Shown piece by piece: positions 36,071-49,381 of a DNA stretch of 64,000 nt. The stretch lies in assembly GCF_027744825.2 (NCBI RefSeq), contig NC_071340.1:9439501-9503500 (forward strand). Reading direction: 5' to 3'. Position numbers and translations under genes: made by a program. The stretch's first letter is position 1. The number at the start of each line of letters is the position of its first letter. The stretch comes from Synchiropus splendidus. Taxonomy: Eukaryota; Chordata; Actinopteri; Syngnathiformes; Callionymidae. The notes below the pieces were generated by a model, which made no database searches, had not been told where the DNA came from, and was given only the letters and a program-made list of their open reading frames with translations.

Positions 36071-39000
36071 CAGGACTTTTGAAGTTCTTCACACACCAGA
36101 CTAAAGGAGGATAGAAGGGCAAGGTCACACTATGGCCAGTTCTGTGTCGTGACATTGTGTCAGAAGCACGATTGCACCCACGCCTCCTGTTGCCCCTGCT
36201 GTCACATGATCCCAGACAGTTGCCTCCGACGCCATCGCGTGCTGTCATAGAGCCCGGTTCGACGTCACCACTGAGTGACTTCTTGTCTGACTGTCAGCCA
36301 GCAGCACCATGGAGAGTAAACGCATTTTTCTAAGTGAGTCGCTGTTTATCTAGTTTGTGATTCTTGTGTTTTTCTAAGTGTTTCCTTTCCCCATCAATAG
36401 CAATGTTTCTGAGCATTTCTTTCCCCACTGACACTCTTTCTTCACTGATATAACCTTCTTCCTTACATTAGTGGCAAGTGATTTTATTTCAATGGAAGGC
36501 TTCACTCTCTCCTTCACACAGTGGTTAAAGGATCTAAATCAAGCATCTACCTTTAGAGAAAATTGATGACACAAGAGGAAACACTTCAATGAGGTATGAC
36601 AACCAATATTACTGTTTTTTAAAGAAAATAATATCTCAATTACGCTATGAATATTGTTACATACACTGAGTACACTGATATGATCTAAATGTACGGCCTG
36701 CTTAGTGTTTTAAATTACATTATTATCCTCCTGAACTTTATCAAAGTATTTTTTTAAATCACTCAATTGTCTTTTGTGTCTCATTTTTATTTTTTCAGGT
36801 GAAGGAGGTTGTGTTTAAAAAAAAAAAGCCATTTGTATTTGATGAATGCTTATTTTGATGTACATTTGCTAATAATTGTAAAGGAAACTTTATCACTATT
36901 ATAATTGTAAATTTAAAGAAAAACAAAAAATGCAAAAAATTGTATCTTAATATATTAGCAAAAAATGTATAATAAATGAAAATGTTTCTATTCAAATTCA
37001 CCTGAGCTTTGATAGCATCATTGAATCATTACATTCTCATCGTTGATTCATACATTTTTGTCCCAATGGTACATGGGTTTTCCCATCATATTAAGTGTGG
37101 CCCCTTCCTTTATTTGGCCAAGCCTGATCTACGTATAAGCGCTACGCTTCATCGACCATATTTCTTCCCTTTCTTGCCTTTGTAAAGTTGGTCGTTTTTA
37201 TCAGCCGATATGTTCGCGTAGCCATGAATGTAGCCAAACTCAAACACCGTGGTTTACAGCCACATCAGCGAGTGTTTAGTGAGATGAGATCACACAGAGA
37301 GCAGCTTCGGCAGTGGAATGAAGTGATAGTGGGTGGGTGAAAGAGACATCAATTCTTGGGGCGACGTTGTGGAACAATGAATTAATACATATAGTTGCCC
37401 CTAAAGTAAATTCAATGCAAGTGTTTCAGCCTCAGTATTCAATAGGCTGATTTATAGAGTTGTAAATGACACGACTTCTCTCCCATGAAGTGATGGGTAC
37501 TTAACACAAGCTGGGAAAGCAAATGCATGTGCTTCAAGGGAAAGAATCAGAGGCTTTTGCGTCATGAAACGGAAAAGTTCCACAAAGATTCTTCATGTTC
37601 AGAATCACTGAATTAAAAAGGAACTGATTTAACATGGTGTTTAGACTGTAAATTCCTGTTCAATGTGAATATTTGTTTGTCTGCGTCTGGTCGTTGTTGG
37701 TGAGATCGGCTCCAAACATATTGGCACAAGTGTATAATCGATATTGCATAATTGCAGTATTTACCAGATGAACCAAGGCAGAAACAGTAGATGGAATATT
37801 CTTCACATTAATTACCAGAAGAACCGATGCAGGAACAGAAGATCAATATTGTTCGATTGTCTGTGAGACCAGATCATAACATCATGTAAATTATCCGCAT
37901 TCTCACAAAGATTCTGGATATTTTTTCCGACCTTTTTCTCCAGGGTTTTTTCCCTCAAAACTACATTCCCTGAGAAGATGATTGTGCAGCCCGGCAATAA
38001 GCAAATAAAAGCAATATATCTGTCACAGTCACGCACACCAGGGATCTTACCGGTGCCGTGGTCAGGTGCAGTGCTGGGAGCCATCTGATCCGGGCCCAGC
38101 TGTGATCTCCTGTTCTCTGCATCTCACAGTGACACCTGATCAGCTGACACCTCTGGCAGCCGGACTGCATCCTGACACTGGTCCCTCATCCATCTTTAAT
38201 CCCAACCTTCACTCTTTGCTCCCCAGCTTTTCCACGGCTGATGTCGAGGGCAGCCTGCTAATGAGCATATCGGTTTCAGAAATATTTTAAACTGTCAGTG
38301 ATATACCCAGGGCAGCGCGGTGGACCAGTGTTGGGTGCTGCAGGAAGCACAAGATCATCTTTGATTTTGGATGAATCCAAAAGAAATTCAGCGTATAGTC
38401 AGAAATAATCGATAAAGTATGATCTTTAAGTTCAAAGTCACAGGCACATCCATCCTCCCTCCGCTCTCTTCTCTCACCTCAGTCCTCCCGCAAAAAAATA
38501 AAAAAAATAAAATCCCACTCCAAGATGCTTGTAATGTGTCCTGACACATCTATCGGTTCTTCAGAGGCCACACAGGCTCCGGCTGCCGTCTGACTGGATC
38601 CATTACAGCCATAACTGATAGGAAGTCTGAGTGCATTTGGCTTGGCGGCTCTGAATCAGCCTCCCGCCATGTCCGCTGAACTAATGTGCCACTATATGAT
38701 ACTGCACATTGATGTCGAAGCAACTTGCAGATATTTGAAGAGGTTTTATTTCTACTTCTCCAAATACCACCAGAAGTTTTGCATCTATTTGTCTCTACTA
38801 ATATTCTACCCTGCTGATTGAGATCAAAAGCACAGCGGCCTGTGCTATACACCCACATGGACTACACATTTATATTCACACGACTATGACTCACAAGTAA
38901 CTTCTCTCCTGACGGCACCACTTCATCACGAAATCGCTGTCCTCGGGGTTAAAGAGAAAAAGGACAGCGACTCTTGAGTTCAATCTCTGCCACAGTGGGG

Positions 39001-42000
39001 TTTAACTGGCTGGGAAAAATGAAAGTGCACTTCCTCACTCGCCTCATTACCACCGCTGAGGAGCCCCAGAGAAAAAACCTTGCACCCCCAGTGGAGCCCA
39101 AGCAGTGTTGGATCACACTGTGGTTGACCTGAACAACCTTCCATACATGGAATAGTGGTGTGAGGAAAGGCTTCCCTGCTTCGCATGCAGAGTGACAAAC
39201 GCTGGTTTTTAGAGGCTCATCTGAATGGGTTCCTGCAGTGAGAGGCAGGAATGTTCTGGAAAAGGCCGACACCACCATCTACTGACACACAATGCAAACT
39301 CTCTCCGTTTATATCCCGCATTGTTTACTGATCTTTCAATGTGTGGTGGTTTTCAAATAAAAGGACTGCAACATATAAATCATCAAATAAATGCAACTGA
39401 TGCGTGTTCTTTTATTTAACACTGAAATAGTCAGTGTGCATATTCATCAAGCAAACTCTTTTCATCCTAACGTTATTATTCTCTTTGTCGACTTTCACGG
39501 CATGATATATGATGGATATTACTGCAATAAATAGCCGCAGCGCCAGATGTCATGTCTGTGTTCGGCCACAAGATTGCGCCAAAATACCAACGCGGCCGCA
39601 ACCTAAGGCTTTTGACGGTCGTCCTTTTAGTGTCTTATCCATCAAAAACAAGAAGCTCGTTATTAAATTGGAGCTTAAACATAAATACTATAATGAATGG
39701 AATATATAAACTAAACAGCTCTGTGATGAGTGCTATTTATACCTAATGCTTGTGTTTATTTTAGCTTTTAAATGTTTATATTAGTCACTTCTGTTTCATA
39801 TTTATTTCTAAATGGACACGATTGCAGACGAACAGAATCATATATTTTCTCCTGAGCTGTTTCTTCCTTTTGTGAAAAGCAGTGCTGCAGTCATTCTACG
39901 CTGCGATGTGGAGCAGGCTGCTCGTGAGGGATTAAAGAAATAAAAAAAAAAACTCTACTGATCCAGCATTAATGGGGTCCTGGCTCAAGAGCCATCTATT
40001 ATTCACTATACACGAGCAGGGAGCTTTTGTACGGCCACATGGGCAAAAAAAAAAAAAAACAACTCATGTTGTCCTTCATTCACTCCAGCGCTTGTCAATC
40101 AAGATTCATAACAAGTCGGAATGGCAAGTCATTGAATTAAAGATGAAGATGTAAGGTTGGTAAAGGAGGAGGTAATATTGCTCTCAGGCATGGATCAGTT
40201 CAGGTCGCGGTGGCAGCAGTCGTGACAAAGACGCCCGGATTTCCATCTTTTTCAGGCCACTTGTTTTCTTTTCAATTTGGCTTTGGTCTTTCCTCACGAA
40301 TGTTCATTTTCATTGACACCTCTTTTCGTTCACCACTTTTGAATTTGAACTGGATTATCTCACAGGCCTGGAGAAGGTCCACCCTTAGATGATGGAGACC
40401 AGGTCTGTTATTAGAAGAGCAGATCCTTGGGTTGCTGTGGTGACCCCTGATGGGAAATTCACTGCTGCCACTTGGCCAACTTGTCTCCGCCCCCTCTGTC
40501 CTTACTTGGAGTCAGTGTGAGTGCTGATGTGTGGGAAGATCCAGAGGGTATCCGAGTATTATGTTTAATGTTCTCAAGTGAGAACCGACCACGAATATGA
40601 TTAAATTTTAAGAGCTGCGGTTTGTGACAGCGCCTCCGGAGGACTCCGGTTCATCCTGGATCATCTGTCAGAGGTGTCACCAAGTAAAGCCCACCAGCTG
40701 TCAAGTTTACAGAGTCGGGGGGTCTTCTTCTTCCTCAGCCTCATTTCACAACCTCAATATCACTTTCAGCTCAACTGGGTTTTCGTGTCATCGGGAAAAA
40801 TATGGGGCCCACTCCTGCGGATTCTGTTTATCTCTCACCAAGTTGAAGACAACTTGTTTGTTTTTAATTCTGGGGAGTTGTCACTGTGACATACTTATGT
40901 GCTTTGATGGACGGAAGCAAACTCTGCTTATAAAAACATAACTAATCTTTGGTGTTTAAAAAAAAATTGTTCAGTCAACACAAAATATATAAGCTCCCAT
41001 AGCTCTCAATGAAATTGATGCACAAAAAAACGTACACTAATTTGCAAAGCTGTTAAGTCTGGGTAGGAATATGAATGGATTTGTATTTTGAACACAAATA
41101 CAGATTTTCCAACTATTTTCTAGTTAAAAGTGTATTTATGATATATGTATATGTGTAATATAATTTAGTGTATGCTTTTCTAGTTGTGTTGAAGGAGGAC
41201 AGACTGGTGTGACGGGTCATAATTGCCCCAAAACTGTGGCCAAACTCACCCAGCAACACAGTCCCAAAGCTGTCAGAAAGACATTCCCGACTGTAACTTA
41301 CTCTGCTGCTGGAGGAGATGACGTGTGGAGGCTGCGGCTCGCTTACACATTTAGGACATATGTGACATGTAGCTGGCCGTGTAGGGACAGCTGCCAGGGT
41401 CTCACAGGCGGGGGATTGGGAAGGGGGCGGGGAATTCTGCGGCATGTGAGATGCTAGGAAGGAAGGTCAGGTGCTTTCTTCTGCACAATGTGAGCGACGT
41501 CACCAGTCTGACAGTGCAGACTGACTGGCAGTGAGAGAGAGGCCTGTCTTTCATGGTGCTGTGGGTGTCATACAACCACATCTATTACCCACAATTGTGT
41601 GTGTGCCCGGTGATGGACCTGTCCAGGGTCTAACCAGGTTGCTGGGATACAGAGCTGGCACGTGAGACCACCAGCAGAAGATGACAAAGAGAGTGAAAAT
41701 GATGAAGAAGATTATTGTGAGCGAACATCCCTAACAACTTTACCTCTGAAGTATTAGTCCACAAATTGTAACCGAACATGTGATTGATGGTGCTCCATGC
41801 CTTGTTTCCTCCCCAACACCTGCCAAGGCTTGAAATAGAGAAATGATGAGAAACATTTGGCATCAATTGCTGACAGCGCACAAGACAATGACATTGGAAA
41901 CCAGCAGTGGACTGTTGATGTGTTGTGTGTTTCTCACCTGTCAAACTTGTAGTCAGAGTTCCTTCATCAAGACGCCGAGGCTGTTTGTTCAAGGCCTGCC

Positions 42001-44567
42001 AAGAATAACCAGCTTGTTGCCAGAATGCAAGCATGTCCCTCAAAATATATGTGTTAAATGTTGCAGCATTTATTCATTTATCACAGCCAGATCCATTTTC
42101 AGACTCATCTCGGGCCTGTTTATGGCCCTGAGGAGCCGGGCCGCATTCCTCTTGACTGCACAGACTTTAATAAACACTTGACCGGCGCAAGATTGGAGGT
42201 TTTACTGCTGAATGTCTCAAATAGCCTGGGGCAGGTGCGGCCATGCTGCCAAGGTCACAAAGTGACCAAATGAAAGTGGGCAGCCAGGAGTTTGAGCTCA
42301 CAGAGGGATATTTCACCAGAGGAAGGGTTGTAGTTTTCGGAGCCTGGACCAGCGAAAGGATCTCCGTCGCATCCTCCGGTGGATAATTTGGTTTATCACC
42401 TTGGTGACGGGTCAGGTTGGTCATACAATAGCAGTAAAGGTTTGTTCCTTTATGGGGTTTTTACAAAATCGTTCGATCCATGGTTATGATGGTACTGAAG
42501 GGGAGTTTTGCTACTTTTAGTGTCATCTTAAGTGACCTATCCCACCACAACACTCCACTAAGATACCATAAATCGACCTGGGCTTCTGTGTTGAGACGTT
42601 TGAATTAAAAGTCAAATTGCAAATTGATATTCATTCAGTGAAATTTAAAAGAAAATTAAATTAAAGAAGGCAATAAATGTTGTCAGGGACTTGCACAGGT
42701 AGATCACCAGCGTTGGCAGCACCAGCACATTTTCCTTGAATAACAAAAGTGCCCCTTCTTGGAGCCCATTATTATCGTTTGTTTGTTTTTTCCTGTACTG
42801 AATTGTTGAGGAAAAATAGTCAGAAATAGTTAGTTACTTAGTCAGTTCCACTCAAATGTATTTTTGTTTATTTATTTGAGCTCGCCGACCTGCTCACCAG
42901 CCTGTTCCACCGGCCCTCCCACTCCTCCTCATGCCGGCCGGTAAACAGTGTATGAGTGATCCCCTTCAGTTCAATAAAGACATTGGTGGATTGTTGATAG
43001 GTTGTTAAAAAAAAAACACATTTTTTATTTAGCTTAAAAATTGGCTGAAGGTAAATTGCATTACATTTTAAAGATTAAGACCAGACAAACTCGGGTGCTT
43101 GTGTTGAAAGGCTATATGATTATATATGAGCAAGTATTGTCTTACGTATTACAGTTTTCAGCAGACGTGTAGACGTACAAGTAACACAAAAAGAAAGAAA
43201 GAAAGAAAAATGTCATGCCGTTCAGTCCCTCCCACATTGTATAAATCGCTCATTCAATACAATCACTAACATTTGAAATAGCATTGATTGCAATGAGCTC
43301 AATCGGACAGTAGGTGGCAGTAGCGTCTTGAAACCTGCTCGCACTACACCACAATAAGCACATAGAAGATTGTTTTAGTTCAGACTACAGCTCAGCACCA
43401 CAGAGAGTGACAAACCCCTAGAAGAACTGTGGATCCAGATGGTAGTCTGGAACACCACCAAAATTCTGAAGATTTTCCTGGAATTCATTGTTCCGTTTTG
43501 GGGTTACTTTGCTAAACAGTATATTTCCGTTTAAAAAAAACATATAAAATTGGATTGTGCATCATGAATGAAACGTTTGGACTCCAGCTTCAATGTATCC
43601 TTATTTTGCTGCAAATTTTCCTCCATATTTCCTTTCATATTTCATTTTGCTTCCATGTTACATGACGGCTGCATTATAAGAATTTTGTAAAATGAATATG
43701 TAAAAATGAATTTTACTATAATGAGCAAAAAAAGTTATAGTGCAGTGCGATTTTCCATTCCCAGTATTGTATTATTATATGCAATATGATGTGATTTAGA
43801 GGGACATACAGTAGAACTAGGGCCATCACGTGTAGGAGATATGCATATGACCCAATCCACCATTTGTAAAAGGTTGTGATTAAACAAACCTGACAGGAGA
43901 GCGTGACCTACTCCAGCCATACGCTGATGACTAACACTTCTCCACTGTATAGGAGGAGACTTACATCTGAACAACATGACTCCCATGTCTACAACAACAT
44001 GAGATGATTCACTGTATCACCCAAGGTGTCGCCACAGGAGAGATATAAATACATGGAATCTGGAGCAACAGGAGTCACTCACACATGAGACAGCAGTGAT
44101 GAACGATTGAAGGGGAACCAGGACGCAGCAATAGGAGCAGGGTCAGACAGAAACAGAGAACCAGGGATGAGGGGGTGAAGACTTGAACTGGGTTTTCTGG
44201 AAAGTAAGCAAACTCAGTCAAATAGCAAGACTCATTTATATGACCAATGCTCAATGACAGGCTTCCTATTTTACGTATCATTTAGAATACACGACAAAAA
44301 ACACCGGCTCAAATAAGGTTTTTCTGTTAACACTTTTTGCTCGTGAGACTTTCATGTGTGGCATTTCTGGTTGGTGGCGAGGGGGGGTTGACTGTCACAT
44401 ATCATGTTTGCACTTGAAGTCAACGGTCAACCAAATGACACAGTAATTTTAGGTTTTCTAAAATTGACAAGCCATTGAAGGAGAGGAGTCTTGTGTTTCC
44501 GGCGGCAGGGATGGATGGATGATTCATGATTGAAGGTGTGGTGGGGGGTGCCACTTACAGGAAAGGG

Positions 44568-44575
44568 TATAAGTA
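44568..44575 (+). promoter_or_regulatory. TATA-like box of the kelch gene
   Basis: TATAAGTA lies 106 nt upstream of the start codon at 44674. With the usual spacing of about 30 nt, transcription would begin near 44600. There is no ATG between that point and the proposed start. A TATA-type promoter would fit a tissue-restricted gene, but that is inference. Confidence 0.5.
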
Positions 44576-44673
44576 TAGGCAGAGAGCACCAAAGTGTGGC
44601 AGTTTGAGTCGTTCAAAAAAGTACACGGAGTGGCGACTGAGATTGAGACTGAGGAAGTCTGCTAGAAGTCAAA

Positions 44674-44696
44674 ATGGGAATCTACAATGAGCAAGG
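44674..44696 (+). CDS. BTB-less kelch protein, exon 1 (start)
   Basis: ATG in good context (tcaaaATGG) opens MGIYNEQG and runs into donor gtgagc, leaving in phase 2. It is the first ATG after the TATA-like box. The exon is short and is assigned by phase and position, not by homology. An alternative in-frame ATG upstream of exon 2, at 45296, would give a different N-terminus if the first intron were retained. Confidence 0.6.
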
Positions 44697-45402
44697 GTGA
44701 GCAATGACTTTCTTATTGAATGGATGTGCTGTGTTCAGTGGAGTTGATTTTATTTGTCTCACCATTCAAACACGTGGGAGCGTTAAGCGGAGGATCTGAC
44801 CTCCAGTAAAAGGCAATGGATCAGAATTTGGTGTTGATTGTAGACATTTATTATGGATAGAATATATCGATGCAGATGGATTACAATTGTCAGGCGTCAG
44901 GACTTCCTCAAAATTGCACTGTAAACGTCTGAGGCAGTTATTACAGACTCATTTGTGTAGTTTTCATTAGCACACAATTTTATTTAAAATCAAATTAACA
45001 ATCAGAAATTATGATGGAATTATTAACGTTAGAATTATTCTTTAAAGAGTACAATTATTATTTATTTAAAGGTCATTATTATTATTTAGAGATCGCAAAT
45101 TCTCGTGGTTGTGTTGTGTGCAATGTATTTTCATAGAGGTTTGCAGATACAACATGTTTGTGAAAAAAAAAAAAAAACATCTTCAAATGCTACTTGTTCG
45201 TAATTGTTTTCAATTTCGCTAACAAACATTTGGCTATTTTGCTGTAGTCCAAAACATAGAAATACAATTGCCAGCTCTGCTCTGAGTGCCTGCGGATGGC
45301 TGAGCTCAAAGTGTCCTTGATCTTCTCTCAGACTTCCAGTAGAGTTCCACAACACCCTATGTCTATCATTAATGTTTATCTTACTGACCTATATTTGTGC
45401 AG
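44697..45402 (+). other. Kelch gene intron 1
   Basis: A 706-nt intron, AT-rich, with a poly-T-rich acceptor tract ending tttgtgcag. No BTB-like coding sequence occurs in it. Confidence 0.6.
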
Positions 45403-45452
45403 GGCGGCCATTCATGAGCCGGAGCCCCGTCATTTGCTGCTCAAGGACACAG
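45403..45452 (+). CDS. BTB-less kelch protein, exon 2
   Basis: A 50-nt exon, acceptor tatatttgtgcag, donor gtagga. It encodes AAIHEPEPRHLLLKDT. The RHLLLKD string sits where KLHL20-type proteins have a ...YLLLPQ.. segment between BACK and the propeller, which suggests this is what remains of the linker. One base in, one base out: phases fit both neighbours. Confidence 0.7.
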
Positions 45453-45625
45453 GTAGGAGAGGTGGCCCCAGGCGCCGTCGTGTCCCCCTCTCCCGGAACA
45501 AAAGGCTCAGCAGACTCCCACCTAAAGACAACTTTGGTGACCAGATGTTTGTCGGTCAGTAACCACAAATGTTCTTTCATCCATTTCCTCATGTGCGTCA
45601 CACCAACCTCACGCTCCTCATGCAG

Positions 45626-45809
45626 TTGGTGGGTGGACAAAGGAAGACCCTACCTGTCTGGTGGAGCAGTTCTGTCCAGAGTACAATGAGTGGAGGACAG
45701 CCGCTCGTATGGTTAAAAACCGTGGGAATGTAGCTGTCGGCACCCTGAACGGCCAAATCTACACAATAGGCGGAGAAGATAGTGTTCGGTGCTACAGCTG
45801 CGTGGAGAG
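45626..45809 (+). CDS. Kelch protein (KLHL20-like, BTB-less), exon 3: kelch repeat 1
   Basis: Main description of the gene. The exons 44674-51190 encode 303 residues: a short N-terminus of about 24, then six kelch repeats of about 47 residues each. Double-glycine motifs end the blades (VGGW, TIGG, AIGG, VIGG, MAGG, AVGG), with matching Tyr and Trp (VERYDP...W). The order of details parallels human KLHL20: SWSADV for its QWSSDV, ELCSAERFDP for its ELSSAERYNP, LKTIE...NTWR at the end. KLHL20 is a Cullin-3 substrate adaptor. This product lacks the BTB domain that binds Cullin-3, so it cannot work that way alone. This exon encodes VGGWTKEDPTCLVEQFCPEY to GGEDSVRCYSCVE. Acceptor catgcag, donor gtgaga, phases fit. 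The orthologue name is unknown to me. Confidence 0.88.
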
Positions 45810-46780
45810 GTGAGATAGCTGCTCCCCTGAAATTCAACATTTTTGTGCTTTGGACTCACAAAAACAGGAAGCCCGCTCCAATGATCCATCTGATGATTCA
45901 TGTCTTGAGGTCTTCACAGAGAGAACTTGTTTTGAAAGAGGCGGCACGTCCATGTTGGCCCCTCATGTGTGGAAACCTCCACCTACCGGGGAAGAGATCG
46001 AAATCAATGAATTATTGAATCCTTCTCGAGTGTGCTGGTAAACAAAGAGACAATCTCACATTCAACGCAAATATTTGGAGGAGAATACAATTTTCCTTGT
46101 AGAGAAGAAGAAAGAGCTCCTCTGCTCCCTTGAGGTCAGAATGGATTATCAAATCAAATATTGGTGGTTATTGCAATATAGTAATGAGAGTATGAAGGCA
46201 GGGGGTAGTACCTGATACTGTTGATACTGTACATAGATAGATGGATAGATTTGAATATGTTTTTATTCCCAGTTAAAAGTCTCGATCTCGATGGCTGCTC
46301 TGACATGCTCTCACCAGCAGATGCCAGCATTTAGGTACAAATTGATTTTTGGCTCAGTCTCAGAGAGAACCTGCATCTTTGCCTTGAGTTTCCTGGATAT
46401 CTATCTCAGCCAGAACTAGTGTGAACACTCATTGCTGCAGAGGGTCACATTGTCTCCTGCTGTCTTAACTCCTACATCCTCCAGGACCTGGCTGTGCTCC
46501 CAATTCCCACAGACATCCCCAGACGACTGGCAAGTAACAGTATCAGCTTGAGTTTCGCTAGCTTTTTTTTTGAAGCCCTGGAGAAAGCTGCAGTATTGTT
46601 GTGACATTTCTGCTCAGAAGTGACTGTTCGCATCTGCAGTGGACACTTCACATGTTGTCCACAATTTTAGCTCCCACTAATAACCTTTAATTGTATTCAA
46701 GTGCCGCAAACTCTCTCGTAATATCACGTCAAATTACCTTCTGCCAACAAGGGGATTTTTCGACCGTCTCTCTGTGACAG

Positions 46781-46924
46781 GTACGACCCAGACGCAGACA
46801 GCTGGAGTGCAGATGTAGGGTCCTTGAGCAGCCCACGCAGCAGAGTGTGTGTGGTGGCCCTGCAGGGATTCCTCTATGCCATCGGCGGACATGATGGTCT
46901 CGCTCCTGTGAACACTGTGGAGAG
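46781..46924 (+). CDS. Kelch protein exon 4: kelch repeat 2
   Basis: A 144-nt exon, acceptor ctctgtgacag, donor gtggga. It encodes YDPDADSWSADV, then VVALQGFLYAIGGHDGLAPV and ends NTVE(R). It enters with one base and leaves with two. Confidence 0.93.
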
Positions 46925-47628
46925 GTGGGAGCACATCATTCACTTTCATTTCTACTTGGCATATTAAATCTCTGGTTAAATAACTCAGCAAATGTAGAAG
47001 AACAATCTGGTTTGTTATAGTGAAGAATGAGCTGAGCCATAAGGCAAAGCTCTTTGTCTTGCCTTAGTATCTCCTGTAGTTCCAAGCGGGACCAAAAGTA
47101 CAAGACCATGATGTCATGGGCAAGATCCCATGTAGATACTCCTTCTTGTCTTCCCCTGAATGTGACCTTTGACTAGGGGACATCTTAGTTTTCCTCAGTG
47201 GTCTGAGCCTCTTAACACTGGCAACTGCTCCTGTGACCCACGCAACGATAAATAAAATGGTCAGATAATAGTCTGCACACCATGTTTAGAGAGCATATTC
47301 AAAAAGTTAAAGCAAATTTCTGAAACTTTCCCGACTTCTTTTTTAAATTTTATTTTACAGAAATTGAAAAGACAAATTATTCGCAGCGGCACAAAGCTCT
47401 GTCATGACTTTGCTTGTGACAATTAATCAAACGGCAGTGATTGAGGAACGCAATCACAAAGAGAGATTATGTGCATAAAATAAAAAAGCAAAAATCGGCC
47501 CATGAATATCATTAACAGAAGTATGCAATGGAACTGTTGCGAGTAGGCTGAACAACAGACGATTCACTTCTATGACTGACAGTCTAATTGTTATTTGGCA
47601 GCTCGTAATCCTGACGCTGTCTTTTCAG

Positions 47629-47762
47629 ATATGATCCCAAATTGAACGCGTGGAAGAAGCAAGTGCCGATGCTCACGAGACGTGCTGGCGCTTCGGCCGC
47701 CGTGCTGGATGGGTACTTGTATGTCATTGGAGGGCATGATGGTCACGTGACCCTGAACTCAG
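47629..47762 (+). CDS. Kelch protein exon 5: kelch repeat 3
   Basis: A 134-nt exon, acceptor tcttttcag, donor gtgaga. It encodes [18 protein letters not shown], then [20 protein letters not shown]. Leaves in phase 1; the split codon is Val in NSVERY. Confidence 0.93.
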
Positions 47763-49381
47763 GTGAGACCAGAAACTAGTCAACTAGAAAGACTGCGGAG
47801 GTTCTGGTCTTGGCCACTCACACCTGGTGAGACTCCAGCATGGCTTATTTCGCCCTCCAAATATGTGTACATTTTCAAATATATGTCTGGTTTATCTCAT
47901 TTATTCTTTGAAGGCTTGAGTTGAGAACGAAAAATGCGTGTATTTGATTGGCCGAATACATTAAGCGCAGAACTGGATATACAGCTTCTCCCCTCTTGAA
48001 TTATTGACAGCTTTATGATACACTACTGTGCTGACGTCATGTATGAAGGCTATCTTGACCTAGAAGTATTGTAGCCCCCCCTCCACACATGCACATAAAC
48101 ACACACACACACACATGCAGAGGGAGAATCACTCTCCCTTGTGCCCTCTGACCTTGCGAACATAAATAAAGCCTGCGCTGCCTCTGTCGCTGACTATTTC
48201 AGGCTGTGAGAAATGCATGTTGGTTAAATTCCCACATCATTGTTGAGGTTTAACTGACGACTGTGAACTGAATACTGAGAACTGTGAAATGTCTTTTGAA
48301 TGATCACAGGACATGAGGACATTTTGGCCTGTCCTCACAAGGTTTAGAGGGTTAAAACATCAGTAAAAGTAGTTTAGAGTAATTTGGCACAAGTTCGGTT
48401 CAGAGTCCTGGTTAAGGTTAGCCATTTGTTTTGGATGGTTAGGTTTAGGGTGAGAGGCTGGGGAAAGGGTTATGGCAATGAGAGGTGCTCACAAAAATTG
48501 CAACAACAAACCTGTGTGTGTCTGCGCGATTGGCTTATCTATTCTTGTGAGGACCATTTGGCTGGGCCCCACATGGTCAAGTCTAAATTTGATGGTTAAA
48601 ACTTCAATATAACTGTTGTTTTAATTGGATTTAAGTTTGGTTTAGGCCCTGGTTAAGGTTTTTGTTTGTTTTGGACAGTTAATTTTTGGGTGAATGGCAT
48701 TTTGCAATGGGAAACCTCACAACTATCTATCCTAGTGAGGGCCAATTTTAGGGAAAATTCTACCTTGTGGGGCTCGTATGCCTCTGTGGGGCTGTTTAAA
48801 CCTGAATTAAACCATTATAATTAGGTTTAAGTTTATTTCAGAGTCCAGGTTAAGTTTAGCCATTTGTTTTGGATGGCGTTTAAGATGGGAGAGAGGCTGA
48901 GGAAAGCTTGAAAGTCAATGCAATGTCCCCACTTAGACAGCAAAACAAGTTTCTGCCTGTGAAATTTGTGGCAGACTTGCTACTTATTCTTAAACTGAGC
49001 AAAAACTGTAAGTCACTAGCAAACGATCTTGGGAGGAAGGTCTCAGCATAAAAGACGTGGATCTGCATCACAGCGTGAGGCAGCCAATAACACAGTTGAG
49101 TGAAGCACAAAATGTATGCGAAGCTAATTAGATAAGCCTTGTCATTCATGTGTTTGACTGCACTCCAGGATAAAATAGTACACAAAAATGCCTCATTAAC
49201 ACAAAGGCACACAAGTCAATTGCTGACATTACTGAAAGTGGCTTTTCATTATCTTTGCGTGGCTCTATTTCAGATGTAGCGGAAACTAAAGCAGATGATG
49301 GTCGATTTGAAAAGTTTTCATTGTGGATGGTTTGAATGATAACTGACCCCTGTGTGACCTTTTTTTTGGTGGCATGTGCAG
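47763..49381 (+). other. Kelch gene intron 5
   Basis: A 1.6-kb intron. It contains an (AC)n tract (48098-48115) and a degenerate tandem minisatellite-like array (48296-48925), described separately. Confidence 0.75.
48296..48925 (+). repeat. Degenerate tandem repeat (three copies of a gtcctggttaaggtt unit)
   Basis: Three diverged units, starting near 48390, 48640 and 48835, each contain TCAGAGTCC-type start, GGTTAAGGTTAGCCATTTG (or a close variant), TTTTGGATGG and GAGAGGCTG[G/A]GG. Between them are GTGAGGACCATTTGGC and GTGAGGGCCAATTTTAGGG. Unit period is about 200-250 nt. A reversed copy lies at 55235-55335. The family resembles a minisatellite-type repeat widespread in teleosts. Confidence 0.6.

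Larger units (their letters stand above)
35041..44560. other. Intergenic region between the LRR gene and the kelch gene
   Basis: About 9.5 kb between two divergently oriented genes. I searched the plus strand for a BTB or BACK exon belonging to the kelch gene and found none. Content is repeat relics (LINE fragment 35490-35640, hAT-like end at 36009, LINE-like tail near 41590-41660, AAAG tract near 43190) and AT-rich sequence. Open frames do not resemble proteins. Confidence 0.55.

Noticed and set aside
36309..36335. ATG in good context (ACCATGGAG) followed by a donor-like GTGAGT
   Set aside because: The frame encodes only about eight residues, sits inside a degraded repeat region, and no partner exon of matching phase was found.
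45296..45402. In-frame ATG just upstream of kelch exon 2 (MAELKVSLIFSQ)
   Set aside because: It requires retention of the intron across a good acceptor. The TATA-like box and exon 1 give a simpler model, although an alternative first exon cannot be excluded.
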